NCBI RefSeq assembly: GCF_030161635.1
Contig: NZ_BSUO01000001.1
Coordinates: 3,887,199-3,951,198 of the forward strand
Length of the DNA stretch: 64,000 nucleotides
Direction of reading: 5' to 3'
Origin: Mobilicoccus caccae
GTDB lineage: Bacteria > Actinomycetota > Actinomycetes > Actinomycetales > Dermatophilaceae
Shown in pieces: positions 16,597-23,065 of the stretch (position 1 is the stretch's first letter; the number at the start of each line of letters is the position of its first letter). The notes beneath the pieces are model-generated. The model was given only the letters and a program-made list of their open reading frames with translations. It did not search any database and had not been told where the DNA came from. Position numbers and translations under genes: made by a program.

Positions 16597-16981
16597 GCCT
16601 ACAGCGACTTGCTGCCGCGGACCACGGCCTCACACTGTCGAAGGAGCGAGGCCAGTTCGACCTCCGCCCGCTCGAGATCAGCAATATCCACGCCACCATC
16701 ATCGGCCGTGTGGTTCCCCCCAGATCGTGGAGGGTTTCGGGCTACGCGGCGTCCGGGACGGACGCCAGCAGTCCATCATCGGAAGTCTCTGGTTCACCAC
16801 TGGACAGGCACAGGAAATGTCCGACCTCGCGGGCTGCGGGGCGCTGGACCTGTCCGTACTCGAGCACCACACTTTCCCGCTGGAGAAGATCAACGAGATG
16901 CTCGACGAAGGCTTGCCCGCACGCCACGGTGGCTTCACCAACTTCATCGCGACGCCGGACCCCAGCCTCGTAACCACCTGA
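16597..16981 (+). pseudogene. Zn-dependent alcohol dehydrogenase remnant with IS scar
   Basis: The last ~70 codons (from about 16766) encode a recognisable C-terminus of a medium-chain Zn-alcohol dehydrogenase: I-I-G-S-L-W-F-T-T-G, then L-D-L-S-V-L-E-H-H-T-F-P-L-E-K-I-N-E. Directly before it lies a 57-base IS3 end. Before that, about 110 bases in another frame read L-R-P-L-E-I-S-N-I-H-A-T-I-I-G and may be an upstream part of the same gene. The catalytic zinc-binding half is gone. The gene was probably the fourth of the catabolic operon and was destroyed by IS insertion followed by deletion. Confidence 0.7.
16709..16765 (-). repeat. 57-base leftover of an IS3-family end
   Basis: Identical to 11345-11400 except for one additional C in the C run (TGTGGTTCCCCCC). 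It includes the inverted-repeat end and the last orfB codons with their stop. Same orientation as the full IS copy, so the two form direct repeats that bracket the lysR-hydrolase-dehydrogenase region. Confidence 0.92.
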
Positions 16982-17011
16982 GCCTTGCGCGGCCCTCTAC
17001 ACCGCGATCAA

Positions 17012-17043
17012 CCAGCCCCTGCCGAGTCTTGGCCAGGGGCTGG
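17012..17043. terminator. Hairpin after the alcohol dehydrogenase relic
   Basis: CCAGCCCCTG (17012-17021) and CAGGGGCTGG (17034-17043) pair perfectly around 12 bases. It sits 31 bases after the operon's last stop and has no T run. A likely transcription end for the catabolic operon. The rest of 16982-17411 has no gene. Confidence 0.55.
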
Positions 17044-17217
17044 TCTGCTGCCAGACCTACCTGGCTGATTCCGGGAGAGGGCGCATGCGTCGGTTCAGTC
17101 GGGCCGGTCAACTGCGGGGTCGGCGGGCCCGGCATCGGAACGGCTGGACTGTGTAGTGCCGTACTTTGCGCGGCACCTCTTACCAAGCGGATCTGTGCAA
17201 AGTAGGCCGCGTGTCGT

Positions 17218-17243
17218 GTGCAGTCTTCGCTGCATCTCGACAC
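17218..17243 (+). repeat. 26-bp repeat, copy 2
   Basis: Second copy of the 10273-10298 repeat (22/26). Its core CTGCATCTCGACAC (17230-17243) is preceded by GTGTCGTGTGCAG (17211-17223), a near-complementary arm, so this copy is also a dyad. A separate 8-bp inverted pair TACTTTGC / GCAAAGTA flanks it on the left (17162-17169, 17197-17204). Confidence 0.5.
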
Positions 17244-17411
17244 CTGTCCGTACCTTGGATAGCTGCTCCGCCCGTCTGGTGTTTTCACAGGGCCGCCCCG
17301 TACTCACATGCCGATGACAGCGCGTTCGCTGAGGAGGGTCGATGCCTCTGGGGTCGCCTACTGCGAGCAAACGCGTACCCTGTTAGGCCGTCGACTCGGC
17401 AGGATCTAGCC

Positions 17412-17777
17412 ATGACCGTTGACCAGGCCGACATCGACCACGTTCTGCAACTCGAGCGCGAGCTCCAGTCGCCGGCTGCGAGGGGCAACGTCGCACGGCT
17501 TCGCGAACTGCTGTCCAGCGAGTTCATCGAGGTCGGCGCATCGGGACGGCGCTGGGAGCTATCCACCATCCTCGACCTGCTGGAGCAGGAGTCAGGCGAG
17601 CCGGACACCGCCGAGATCGGCATCGACAGCCTCGAGGCACGGCCCCTGTCGAAAGACCTCGTCCAGGTCTTCTGGGACTCGACCCGAGACGGTCGCCGTG
17701 CTCGTCGCACTTCTCTCTGGCGGCGAGCTGCCGACGGATGGGAGCAGATCTACCACCAGGGAACACCTCTGCCCTGA
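17412..17777 (+). CDS. DUF4440/SnoaL-like NTF2-fold protein
   Basis: 121 residues. Pattern L-E-R-E-L-Q-S-P-A, then L-L-S-S-E-F-I-E-V-G-A-S-G-R-R-W and R-R-T-S-L-W-R-R-A-A-D-G-W-E-Q-I-Y-H-Q-G-T. This is the DUF4440-like family that includes YybH/ketosteroid-isomerase-fold proteins; no enzyme role can be assigned. It has no operon partner and sits between two transposon relic zones. The ATG at 17412 begins the conserved domain; longer forms would enter the repeat region. Confidence 0.82.
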   Translation: MTVDQADIDHVLQLERELQSPAARGNVARLRELLSSEFIEVGASGRRWELSTILDLLEQESGEPDTAEIGIDSLEARPLSKDLVQVFWDSTRDGRRARRTSLWRRAADGWEQIYHQGTPLP

Positions 17778-17974
17778 TCGCGCGCTCTTGGGGCACATGG
17801 TGTGTGCGTCTGCTTGCATGGTTGCGTGTCGAAACTGGGCCAGGGACCGGAGCTTCAGCAGGTGCAGCAGTCCCTCCCGCCCCGCGACACCATCGGTGGC
17901 CAGTGTGCGCCGGCGACATCCTTCACGGGCCTAGACCCCTGGCGACGATCTCTCGCCCTCTCAGGGCGCCGTCT

Positions 17975-18155
17975 TGACCTGTGACCATTTGTAGTTCGGG
18001 CTCATTCACCTCCTCGGCCACGGTGTCGAAGGCCTGGGCTCGGGCGAGGACGTTCGAGTCGCGGCAGCGGCGATCGACGGCCCATTCGTCGCGCCAGGAC
18101 GGCGCCGACAAGGCAGATGATCCTCGCGCGGTCGGGGAAGATGCCCACTGTCCCC
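17975..18155 (-). pseudogene. Decayed IS256-family transposase C-terminus
   Basis: Split over two frames, the minus strand reads V-G-I-F-P-D-R-A-R-I-I-C-L-V-G-A-V-L-A and then R-D-E-W-A-V-D-R-R with V-L-A-R-A-Q-A-F-D and E-V-N-E-P-E-L-Q. These match the end of the fragment at 10692-11189, which lies in the opposite orientation. Frameshifts and substitutions show it is old. Confidence 0.75.
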
Positions 18156-18216
18156 GGGTATATCCGTCCTCGGCTCACACGAGTCCCGACCGGTCCACGT
18201 CCGAGCGATGGTCCCC

Positions 18217-18621
18217 TCACGGTGCTCTGAGCGTTCGATCGGTCGCGTTCTGGACCAAGGTTGCGGCGGCACGCAACGCACGTCGACGGTCGCTGTCGGA
18301 GATGAAGGTGGAGCCGTAGTGGGCACCGGGCTTGAGCCGGATCAGTTTGCCCAGCTCGGCCCCGAGTTTCTTGTCGGTGCGCGCGAGCACACGGGCTGCC
18401 TCTGCGTGGTCCTCTCCGGCATATCGGGAGCCGGTGGCGGACAGGCAAATGGTGTCGGAGGCGGCAATGCCGGCCAGCACAGCGATTCCGACGATGACGT
18501 TGTTCGCGCCCGGTCCTTCCTCGGTCGTCGCCAGCTCGGCGATCTCCAGGTAGCGGGCGGCGATGATCCGGCGGTTGTGTGCGTCGGCGGCATTGCCGAC
18601 GCGGCGGCGCTCGGCGGGCAT
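18217..18621 (-). CDS. HEPN-like protein, toxin partner of an MNT antitoxin
   Basis: 134 helical residues: an N-terminal H-N-R-R-I-I-A-A-R-Y-L-E-I-A-E-L helix, a central N-N-V-I-V-G-I-A-V-L-A-G-I-A-A-S-D helix, and a C-terminal A-H-Y-G-S-T-F-I with R-A-A-A-T-L-V. Its ATG overlaps the stop of an upstream minimal nucleotidyltransferase (ATGA), the classic MNT-HEPN pairing in which the HEPN protein is an RNase-type toxin and the MNT protein AMPylates it. The usual R-x4-6-H RNase motif is not plainly visible, so the HEPN call rests on fold pattern and pairing. Confidence 0.65.
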   Translation of the reverse strand: MPAERRRVGNAADAHNRRIIAARYLEIAELATTEEGPGANNVIVGIAVLAGIAASDTICLSATGSRYAGEDHAEAARVLARTDKKLGAELGKLIRLKPGAHYGSTFISDSDRRRALRAAATLVQNATDRTLRAP

Positions 18622-19256
18622 CAGTGAGCTTCCCGGCCTGTGTCGTGGAGGAGTCGAGACAGCGGTCGGCCGACAAGAAGGACCGCTTCGTCCTGCCATG
18701 AACCGAAGATGGGCTCGCCTGCAGCCTCGGCGCGGTGTAGGTCCGGTACGGACGTGGCCAGCCAAGACAACTGGTTCCCCGTGAGTGCGTGCATCAGGAC
18801 CTCGGTGTCTGCGAGCTGCCCGTCCCACGTCGCCTCGTCTTCGGCTGACAGGTTCTCGGGCTGGACGACGAGCACGTCGATGTCCGACTCCGGCCCAGCC
18901 TCCCCTCGGGCGACCGATCCGTAGAGCGCGGCGTGGAGGCAGGGAATGCTCCATGAATTCAGCTCGTCGACCAACCGGCGCAGTACGGTCGCCGTCGCGT
19001 TGACGGCGTCGACGATGCACGGTGTCAAGACGTGGGAACGGTTGAGGCGGTAGAGGTTTGCTCGCCCGGCGGGCTCGACGAGGATCACACCTTGGGCGGT
19101 CAAGCGGCTGAGGGCGCGTTGGGTAGACGTGTGGCTGGCATCCGCGAGCTCAGCGATTCTTCGCCCCGGCAAGGGAGCCTCCGTGCCCGCCAGCACGGTC
19201 AGCGCGCGAGCGTCCGCCGCAGAGAGCAGCGTCGTCAACGGCTGGGAGAGGTCCAT
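18621..19256 (-). CDS. HTH regulator fused to minimal nucleotidyltransferase (MNT antitoxin)
   Basis: 211 residues. Residues 20-75 form a winged HTH (R-R-I-A-E-L-A-D-A-S-H-T-S-T-Q-R-A-L, then Q-G-V-I-L-V-E-P), and residues ~110-125 carry the nucleotidyltransferase motif G-S-V-A-R-G-E-A with D-I-D-V-L-V-V. I chose the ATG at 19256 because the HTH begins soon after it and a perfect operator-like palindrome lies 24 bases upstream; an ATG at 19286 would run through that palindrome. It likely silences the HEPN partner by nucleotide transfer and represses its own promoter. Confidence 0.8.
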   Translation of the reverse strand: MDLSQPLTTLLSAADARALTVLAGTEAPLPGRRIAELADASHTSTQRALSRLTAQGVILVEPAGRANLYRLNRSHVLTPCIVDAVNATATVLRRLVDELNSWSIPCLHAALYGSVARGEAGPESDIDVLVVQPENLSAEDEATWDGQLADTEVLMHALTGNQLSWLATSVPDLHRAEAAGEPIFGSWQDEAVLLVGRPLSRLLHDTGREAH

Positions 19257-19279
19257 GACCAGAAGTATGGCCCATAAAC

Positions 19280-19293
19280 GGTCCATATGGACC
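19280..19293. promoter_or_regulatory. Palindromic operator upstream of MNT-HEPN
   Basis: GGTCCATATGGACC, a perfect 14-bp palindrome. A related half-site GGCCCAT precedes it (19269-19275) and GGTCCAT recurs at the start codon (19250-19256), so three half-sites line up across the promoter. Probably bound by the HTH domain of the MNT protein. Confidence 0.65.
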
Positions 19294-19534
19294 AGATCTG
19301 GTGCAATTGTTCGGGCCAACCGATGGCGCGACCTCGCCGTTGAACCCTGCCCGGGGGCCCGGAAGAGTGGCGTGCGCACCGTGCTCGACGCCCGCGCCGA
19401 CGACGCGGCTCGGCATCGTCTACACCCGGCACGCGTTCCCCATCAGCCATGCCACGGTGACGGCGACCCGCGCCCCTTAGTGCGCACGGCCCGGGCGCGC
19501 GCACTTCGGCGAAGAAGTGCGCAGGGCTCGACGC

Positions 19535-19966
19535 TCAGTCTCCGCCGCGCTGCCAGTACGCGCCGGCGGCTGCGATCGCTTCGTCCTTGGTCATCTCGCA
19601 GACCTGCGTCTGGGGGTAGCCGGCCTTGGCGGTGAGCAGATGAAACAGGTCGGCCGGGATTGCGTGCTTCGCAGGAGGAGGAATGCTGCGCTCCGGCAGG
19701 GCTCCATCCTTGACGCAGGCCCAGAAGATCGGCTCTGTCACGTCGAGCTGTTCGCGCAGAATCCGCGTCCACAGGCTCGTGCCGTAGGTGTCTTTGCCCG
19801 GCGGATGGGAGATGCGGGTGCGCAGGATCCGCCCGTCCTCCAGCGCCAACTCGAAGGTGAGGTGGTGGTTGACCTTCTTTCCCGTGGCGCGCCGGACCTC
19901 CTCCCATCCCTCCGTGTGACAGAACGTCAGGTGATCCTTGCGGGTGGCCGCCGGGAAGGAGGTCAT
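19535..19966 (-). CDS. Putative translational-repressor-type toxin of a Phd-linked module
   Basis: 143 residues starting M-T-S-F-P-A-A-T-R-K-D-H-L-T-F-C; the region W-E-E-V-R-R-A-T-G-K-K-V-N-H-H-L-T-F-E-L and D-T-Y-G-T-S-L-W are conserved in proteins annotated as cytotoxic translational repressors of TA systems in actinobacteria. The two adjacent histidines and several lysines suggest nucleic-acid contact. It overlaps the upstream antitoxin gene by four bases. The assignment rests mostly on recall of the family and pairing with the Phd-like gene. Confidence 0.62.
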   Translation of the reverse strand: MTSFPAATRKDHLTFCHTEGWEEVRRATGKKVNHHLTFELALEDGRILRTRISHPPGKDTYGTSLWTRILREQLDVTEPIFWACVKDGALPERSIPPPAKHAIPADLFHLLTAKAGYPQTQVCEMTKDEAIAAAGAYWQRGGD

Positions 19967-20373
19967 GCCGCTCCGGTGAGCCAGTCGGTGAGCTGCTCGT
20001 CGGTGGACAGGTCGACCAGCGGGACCAGGGTCTCCATCCGGCGGTGGTTGCCGGCGTGACGCAGGCGCGGCCAGTCCTCGGCGTACTCGCGCAGTGCCTC
20101 GACCATGTCGGCGGCGGCCTCTTCCAGGGTCGAACCCTCGGAGGCGAAGGGCATGCCACGCAGTGACAGCCCGATGCCGTCGTCCTCGCGGAACACCTCG
20201 GGGACGGTGCCGATCGAGGCGAGCAGCGCGCGCCGCACCGTCTCGACCGGGACGACGGCGAAGGCCTCACCGCTCCGGCGCACGACACCCGCGCCGCCGG
20301 TGCTGGCGGCGTCGATCATGTCCTTGAAGCCGGCGCGCCCAGCGGCGACCGTGTCGAACTGGGCGAGCGGCAT
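19963..20373 (-). CDS. Phd-type antitoxin with a long C-terminal region
   Basis: 136 residues from the ATG at 20373. The first 60 residues have the Phd/YefM shape (G-F-K-D-M-I-D-A-A, then A-G-V-V-R-R-S-G-E-A-F-A-V-V-P-V-E-T). The remainder (L-E-E-A-A-A-D-M-V-E-A-L-R-E-Y-A-E-D-W) is a HicB-like acidic domain likely to bind the toxin. A longer start at 20436 exists but has no clear ribosome site. A dyad 76 bases upstream is its probable operator. Confidence 0.75.
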   Translation of the reverse strand: MPLAQFDTVAAGRAGFKDMIDAASTGGAGVVRRSGEAFAVVPVETVRRALLASIGTVPEVFREDDGIGLSLRGMPFASEGSTLEEAAADMVEALREYAEDWPRLRHAGNHRRMETLVPLVDLSTDEQLTDWLTGAA

Positions 20374-20448
20374 GATGTTCTCCTCGGTGCTGCCATCATC
20401 CGGCCGGAGTGCCTCTTTGGCGGCTCCCGGGGCCATCCCGCGAGAAAT

Positions 20449-20465
20449 ATGTACACCGTGTACAT
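20449..20465. promoter_or_regulatory. 17-bp dyad operator of the Phd-type module
   Basis: ATGTACAC-C-GTGTACAT: perfect 8-bp arms around one base. Spacing suits a Phd-family dimer, and the site overlaps the region where the minus-strand promoter should lie. Confidence 0.7.
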
Positions 20466-20630
20466 CGACTGTATCGCCGGCAGATGATCACAGGCAAGTT
20501 CTTCGGCCTGGTGAGATCGTGACGAGCACGTCGAACAGTTCCATTCCGTCTTGCCCAGCTTCCCCCGGAGTTATCCACAGGGAGCTGGTGGTGCTGCCCC
20601 GACGACTGCGAAAACGGTCAGTGTGGGCGT

Positions 20631-21917
20631 ATGCCGACCTCACGCAAGCGCCGCCCCCGCCGATCCGCCCGCTCGCGCCGCGCGTCGAAGACCTTCAGGG
20701 GTCACGACGTGCGGCGGGTCTCCGTCCGCACCCTTCTGGAGACGTCACCTGACAGCGAGGACCTCGACTGCATCGCCCGCGCCCTGGAGGCGGGCCGCCA
20801 AGGAGATGCCGCCACCAGCCTCGCGCACGAGCTGTCCGGTCTGGTGATCCTGGAGTCCCCGCACCGCCACGCCATGCAGGACCTCATCGATCAGGGCGAG
20901 CACGCGCCGCCCTGGGCCTACTCCCGGTGGTGCGCCGACCTCGCCTACCGCTCGATGCTCATGGCCGCGGACCCGCGCATCGACGAGGCCGTGCACATGG
21001 TGATGACGACGCTCCACCTCGACGCCGCGGAGCGCGCGATCGACGACACCGACGCCCTCCACCTGGGGACCAGGATCGCCGCCGGGGACCACGTGGCTCA
21101 GGACATCGCCCTCTACGAGCTCGGCGGCCTTCGGGACTACGTGCTCGAGCACGCGGGGCCGGGGCTGCTCGAGCGGACCGACAAGGTCCTGGGATGGGCG
21201 GACGAGGCCCGGGTGGGCGCCTACGAGGTGCTGGGGCTGCGGGGCTGCCGACTCGTGCTGCGGGACATGTCCGACTCGCGGACGGTCGAGGTGCTCAATG
21301 TCGGCGCGTTCACCGGCGTGGATGCCCCGGCCCTGGTCGGACGCCTGGCACCGATCACCGCCGAGCCCGGCCTCATGTTCGCCCGCCGGCCGATTCCTGT
21401 GGATCTGCGGACGGCCGGACGAGTCGGAGAGAGCGTGAACGATGACGATGCGCTCGGCTGGCTGTGGGCCCTCTCGTTCTCCCTGTGTGAGGGCGCGACC
21501 GAGGGATTCCACCTGACCCCCTCCACGCCCTACACGAGCGACCTCCCGTACCCCAGATTCGCGGGCTGCGAGGGAGAGTTCGACCCCGAGTCGGCCTCGC
21601 CGAGGGTCGCCGAGCTCTGCGCCCTCGGCCATGACCCGGTGGTCGCGAACGCCCTCTGCGTCCTGGAGGTGGGCCTGATCGCCGCTGGGGTCAGCGACCT
21701 CGCGGCCGCCGGCGTCTCGCCCCACGTGATGGCGGCGCTGGCCACCCCGGGCGTCTTCGAGTCAGCCAGGACCGAGTGCGTCGGACCGGAGACCGCTGCC
21801 GCGTGGCGCGTGCTCGCCGGTGTCGTGCCCGACCAGGGCACCGACCGTCTGCTGGAGCTGGCGGCGCTCGCCGACGCAAGGACACCCACGACCACGTCCG
21901 GCGACTCGGATTCTTGA
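20631..21917 (+). CDS. Unknown protein, 428 residues
   Basis: Very basic N-terminus (residues 3-27, rich in Arg/Lys/Ser), then a mostly helical acidic body with many Ala, Asp and Glu, including a D-D-D-A-L-G-W-L-W-A-L-S-F-S-L-C segment around residue 275. No signal peptide, membrane segment or catalytic motif that I can name. Codon use matches the surrounding chromosome. It stands alone between TA modules. No function proposed. Confidence 0.75.
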   Translation: MPTSRKRRPRRSARSRRASKTFRGHDVRRVSVRTLLETSPDSEDLDCIARALEAGRQGDAATSLAHELSGLVILESPHRHAMQDLIDQGEHAPPWAYSRWCADLAYRSMLMAADPRIDEAVHMVMTTLHLDAAERAIDDTDALHLGTRIAAGDHVAQDIALYELGGLRDYVLEHAGPGLLERTDKVLGWADEARVGAYEVLGLRGCRLVLRDMSDSRTVEVLNVGAFTGVDAPALVGRLAPITAEPGLMFARRPIPVDLRTAGRVGESVNDDDALGWLWALSFSLCEGATEGFHLTPSTPYTSDLPYPRFAGCEGEFDPESASPRVAELCALGHDPVVANALCVLEVGLIAAGVSDLAAAGVSPHVMAALATPGVFESARTECVGPETAAAWRVLAGVVPDQGTDRLLELAALADARTPTTTSGDSDS

Positions 21918-22016
21918 GTCAGCGACCGAGGGTCGGCTGGGGCGGGATGCAGGTGTTGACGAAGAACACGAGCTTGACCCTGCGCTCGATGCAGGCGTCG
22001 AGCACGGGGCGCAAGA

Positions 22017-22033
22017 GTATGATGAAATCATAC
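22017..22033. promoter_or_regulatory. Dyad in front of the RHH-ParE module
   Basis: GTATGAT-GAA-ATCATAC, perfect 7-bp arms, ending 14 bases before the antitoxin start and touching its AGGAGG site. An RHH antitoxin operator is the natural reading. Confidence 0.72.
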
Positions 22034-22047
22034 CCAGGAGGTGAGGC

Positions 22048-22302
22048 ATGGCCGTGCGCAAGGTGGCGGTGACGCTGCCGGAGGAGCTTTACGACATGGT
22101 CGAGCGTGCTCGCAAGGTCGAGCATCGGTCGCGGTCGGAGATGATTGCCGAGGCCATCCGGACCCACTTCGGTGAGGCCACGTATCAGCCGTCGGAGGAG
22201 GAACGACACCTTCTTCAGGCGGCAGTGGACGAGGACCTCGCGCACCCTGAGGCGGCTCGCCCCTGGAGCGAGGTGCGGGCCGAGCTGTGGAACGACAGGT
22301 AG
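22048..22302 (+). CDS. Ribbon-helix-helix antitoxin
   Basis: 84 residues. Opening strand R-K-V-A-V-T-L-P-E-E-L-Y, then helices R-S-R-S-E-M-I-A-E-A-I-R-T-H: a CopG/MetJ-type RHH DNA-binding domain. Residues 45-84 (E-E-E-R-H-L-L, W-S-E-V-R-A-E-L-W) form the toxin-wrapping tail. Strong AGGAGG site. Its end overlaps the toxin start by 16 bases. Confidence 0.9.
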   Translation: MAVRKVAVTLPEELYDMVERARKVEHRSRSEMIAEAIRTHFGEATYQPSEEERHLLQAAVDEDLAHPEAARPWSEVRAELWNDR

Positions 22303-22679
22303 AGGTCGTCCTCTCACCGAATGCGGTGGCGGACGTGCACGATGCCCGTGACCATTACGGCGCGATCCGTGAGGACCTGGTCGACTCTTTCATGGAAGGT
22401 GTGGAGCAGATCGTCGACCGCCTGCAGATGTTCCCGCGATCCGGCACCCCGGTCGAGAGGTTCGGTGATCTGCGTCGGGCCCGCGTCCCCCGGTTCCCCT
22501 ACGGCGTCTTCTACCGACTGAACCGGCTCGATGACGTGCGTATCCTCCGGGTCCTGCATGACCGGCGCGGCCGCCTGACCGCGTTCGATTCGACCGAGCT
22601 CGGAAGCGAGCGGTCGAGGATCCCGTCGCCTGCGACGCGGGTCGCCCCGCCCACTGCGCCTGGCGGCAGGCACTCTTGA
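22287..22679 (+). CDS. ParE/RelE-family toxin
   Basis: 130 residues from a GTG. Core matches the ParE/RelE fold: V-V-L-S-P-N-A-V-A-D-V-H-D-A-R-D-H-Y, R-L-Q-M-F-P-R-S-G-T-P-V, R-R-A-R-V-P-R-F-P-Y-G-V-F-Y-R and I-L-R-V-L-H-D-R-R. The last ~30 residues (from S-T-E-L-G-S) are a Pro/Ser/Arg tail absent from usual 95-100-residue members and may be non-functional. Gyrase (ParE) or mRNA (RelE) targeting cannot be told apart here. Confidence 0.88.
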   Translation: MERQVEVVLSPNAVADVHDARDHYGAIREDLVDSFMEGVEQIVDRLQMFPRSGTPVERFGDLRRARVPRFPYGVFYRLNRLDDVRILRVLHDRRGRLTAFDSTELGSERSRIPSPATRVAPPTAPGGRHS

Positions 22680-22707
22680 TGGCATCGCACCACTTCGTCC
22701 CGACACG

Positions 22708-23058
22708 ATGAGGAGCACCGTGGACCTCGAATTCGACCCCACCGCCGCAGCCCGCCTCGAGCGGATCGTCGCCGATGCCAACCAGAACGTCTACGACATC
22801 GCTCGCGGCATCCAGCGCCGCCTGGGTGAGGGCGCCGATCCGCTCACCCACCCCGAGGTCTCCGATGCGCTGCGGCAGGCCTTCGCCCGCAACTTCGCCG
22901 CCGTGCAGATGGGACAGGCGATCCTGCTGTGCCTGAGCAGCGGCGTCCCCGTGCGGGACGTGCTCGTCATGCTCGACCTCGAAGGCCTCATGGCCACCGA
23001 GAAGAGCTTCGACGACGAACTGAACGCCCTGTTCCGCGACGAGGGCGACGACACCTGA
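22708..23058 (+). CDS. Unknown small helical protein
   Basis: 116 residues, acidic and largely helical, with A-A-R-L-E-R-I-V-A-D-A-N and Q-A-F-A-R-N-F-A-A-V-Q-M-G-Q-A-I-L. It begins 29 bases after the ParE-like toxin and ends 8 bases from the convergent VWA gene. The start could also be the GTG at 22720. No family recognised; it may be co-transcribed with the TA pair. Confidence 0.65.
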   Translation: MRSTVDLEFDPTAAARLERIVADANQNVYDIARGIQRRLGEGADPLTHPEVSDALRQAFARNFAAVQMGQAILLCLSSGVPVRDVLVMLDLEGLMATEKSFDDELNALFRDEGDDT

Positions 23059-23065
23059 GACTGCT

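Noticed and set aside
16298..16981. Fusion of aldehyde dehydrogenase and alcohol dehydrogenase in one frame
   Set aside because: The open frame that spans both is out of frame with the aldehyde dehydrogenase and passes through the IS scar by chance.
20571..20579. Perfect DnaA box TTATCCACA upstream of the 428-residue gene
   Set aside because: Only one clear copy, no AT-rich unwinding region and no dnaA, dnaN or parAB genes nearby; one perfect box is expected by chance in such a length.
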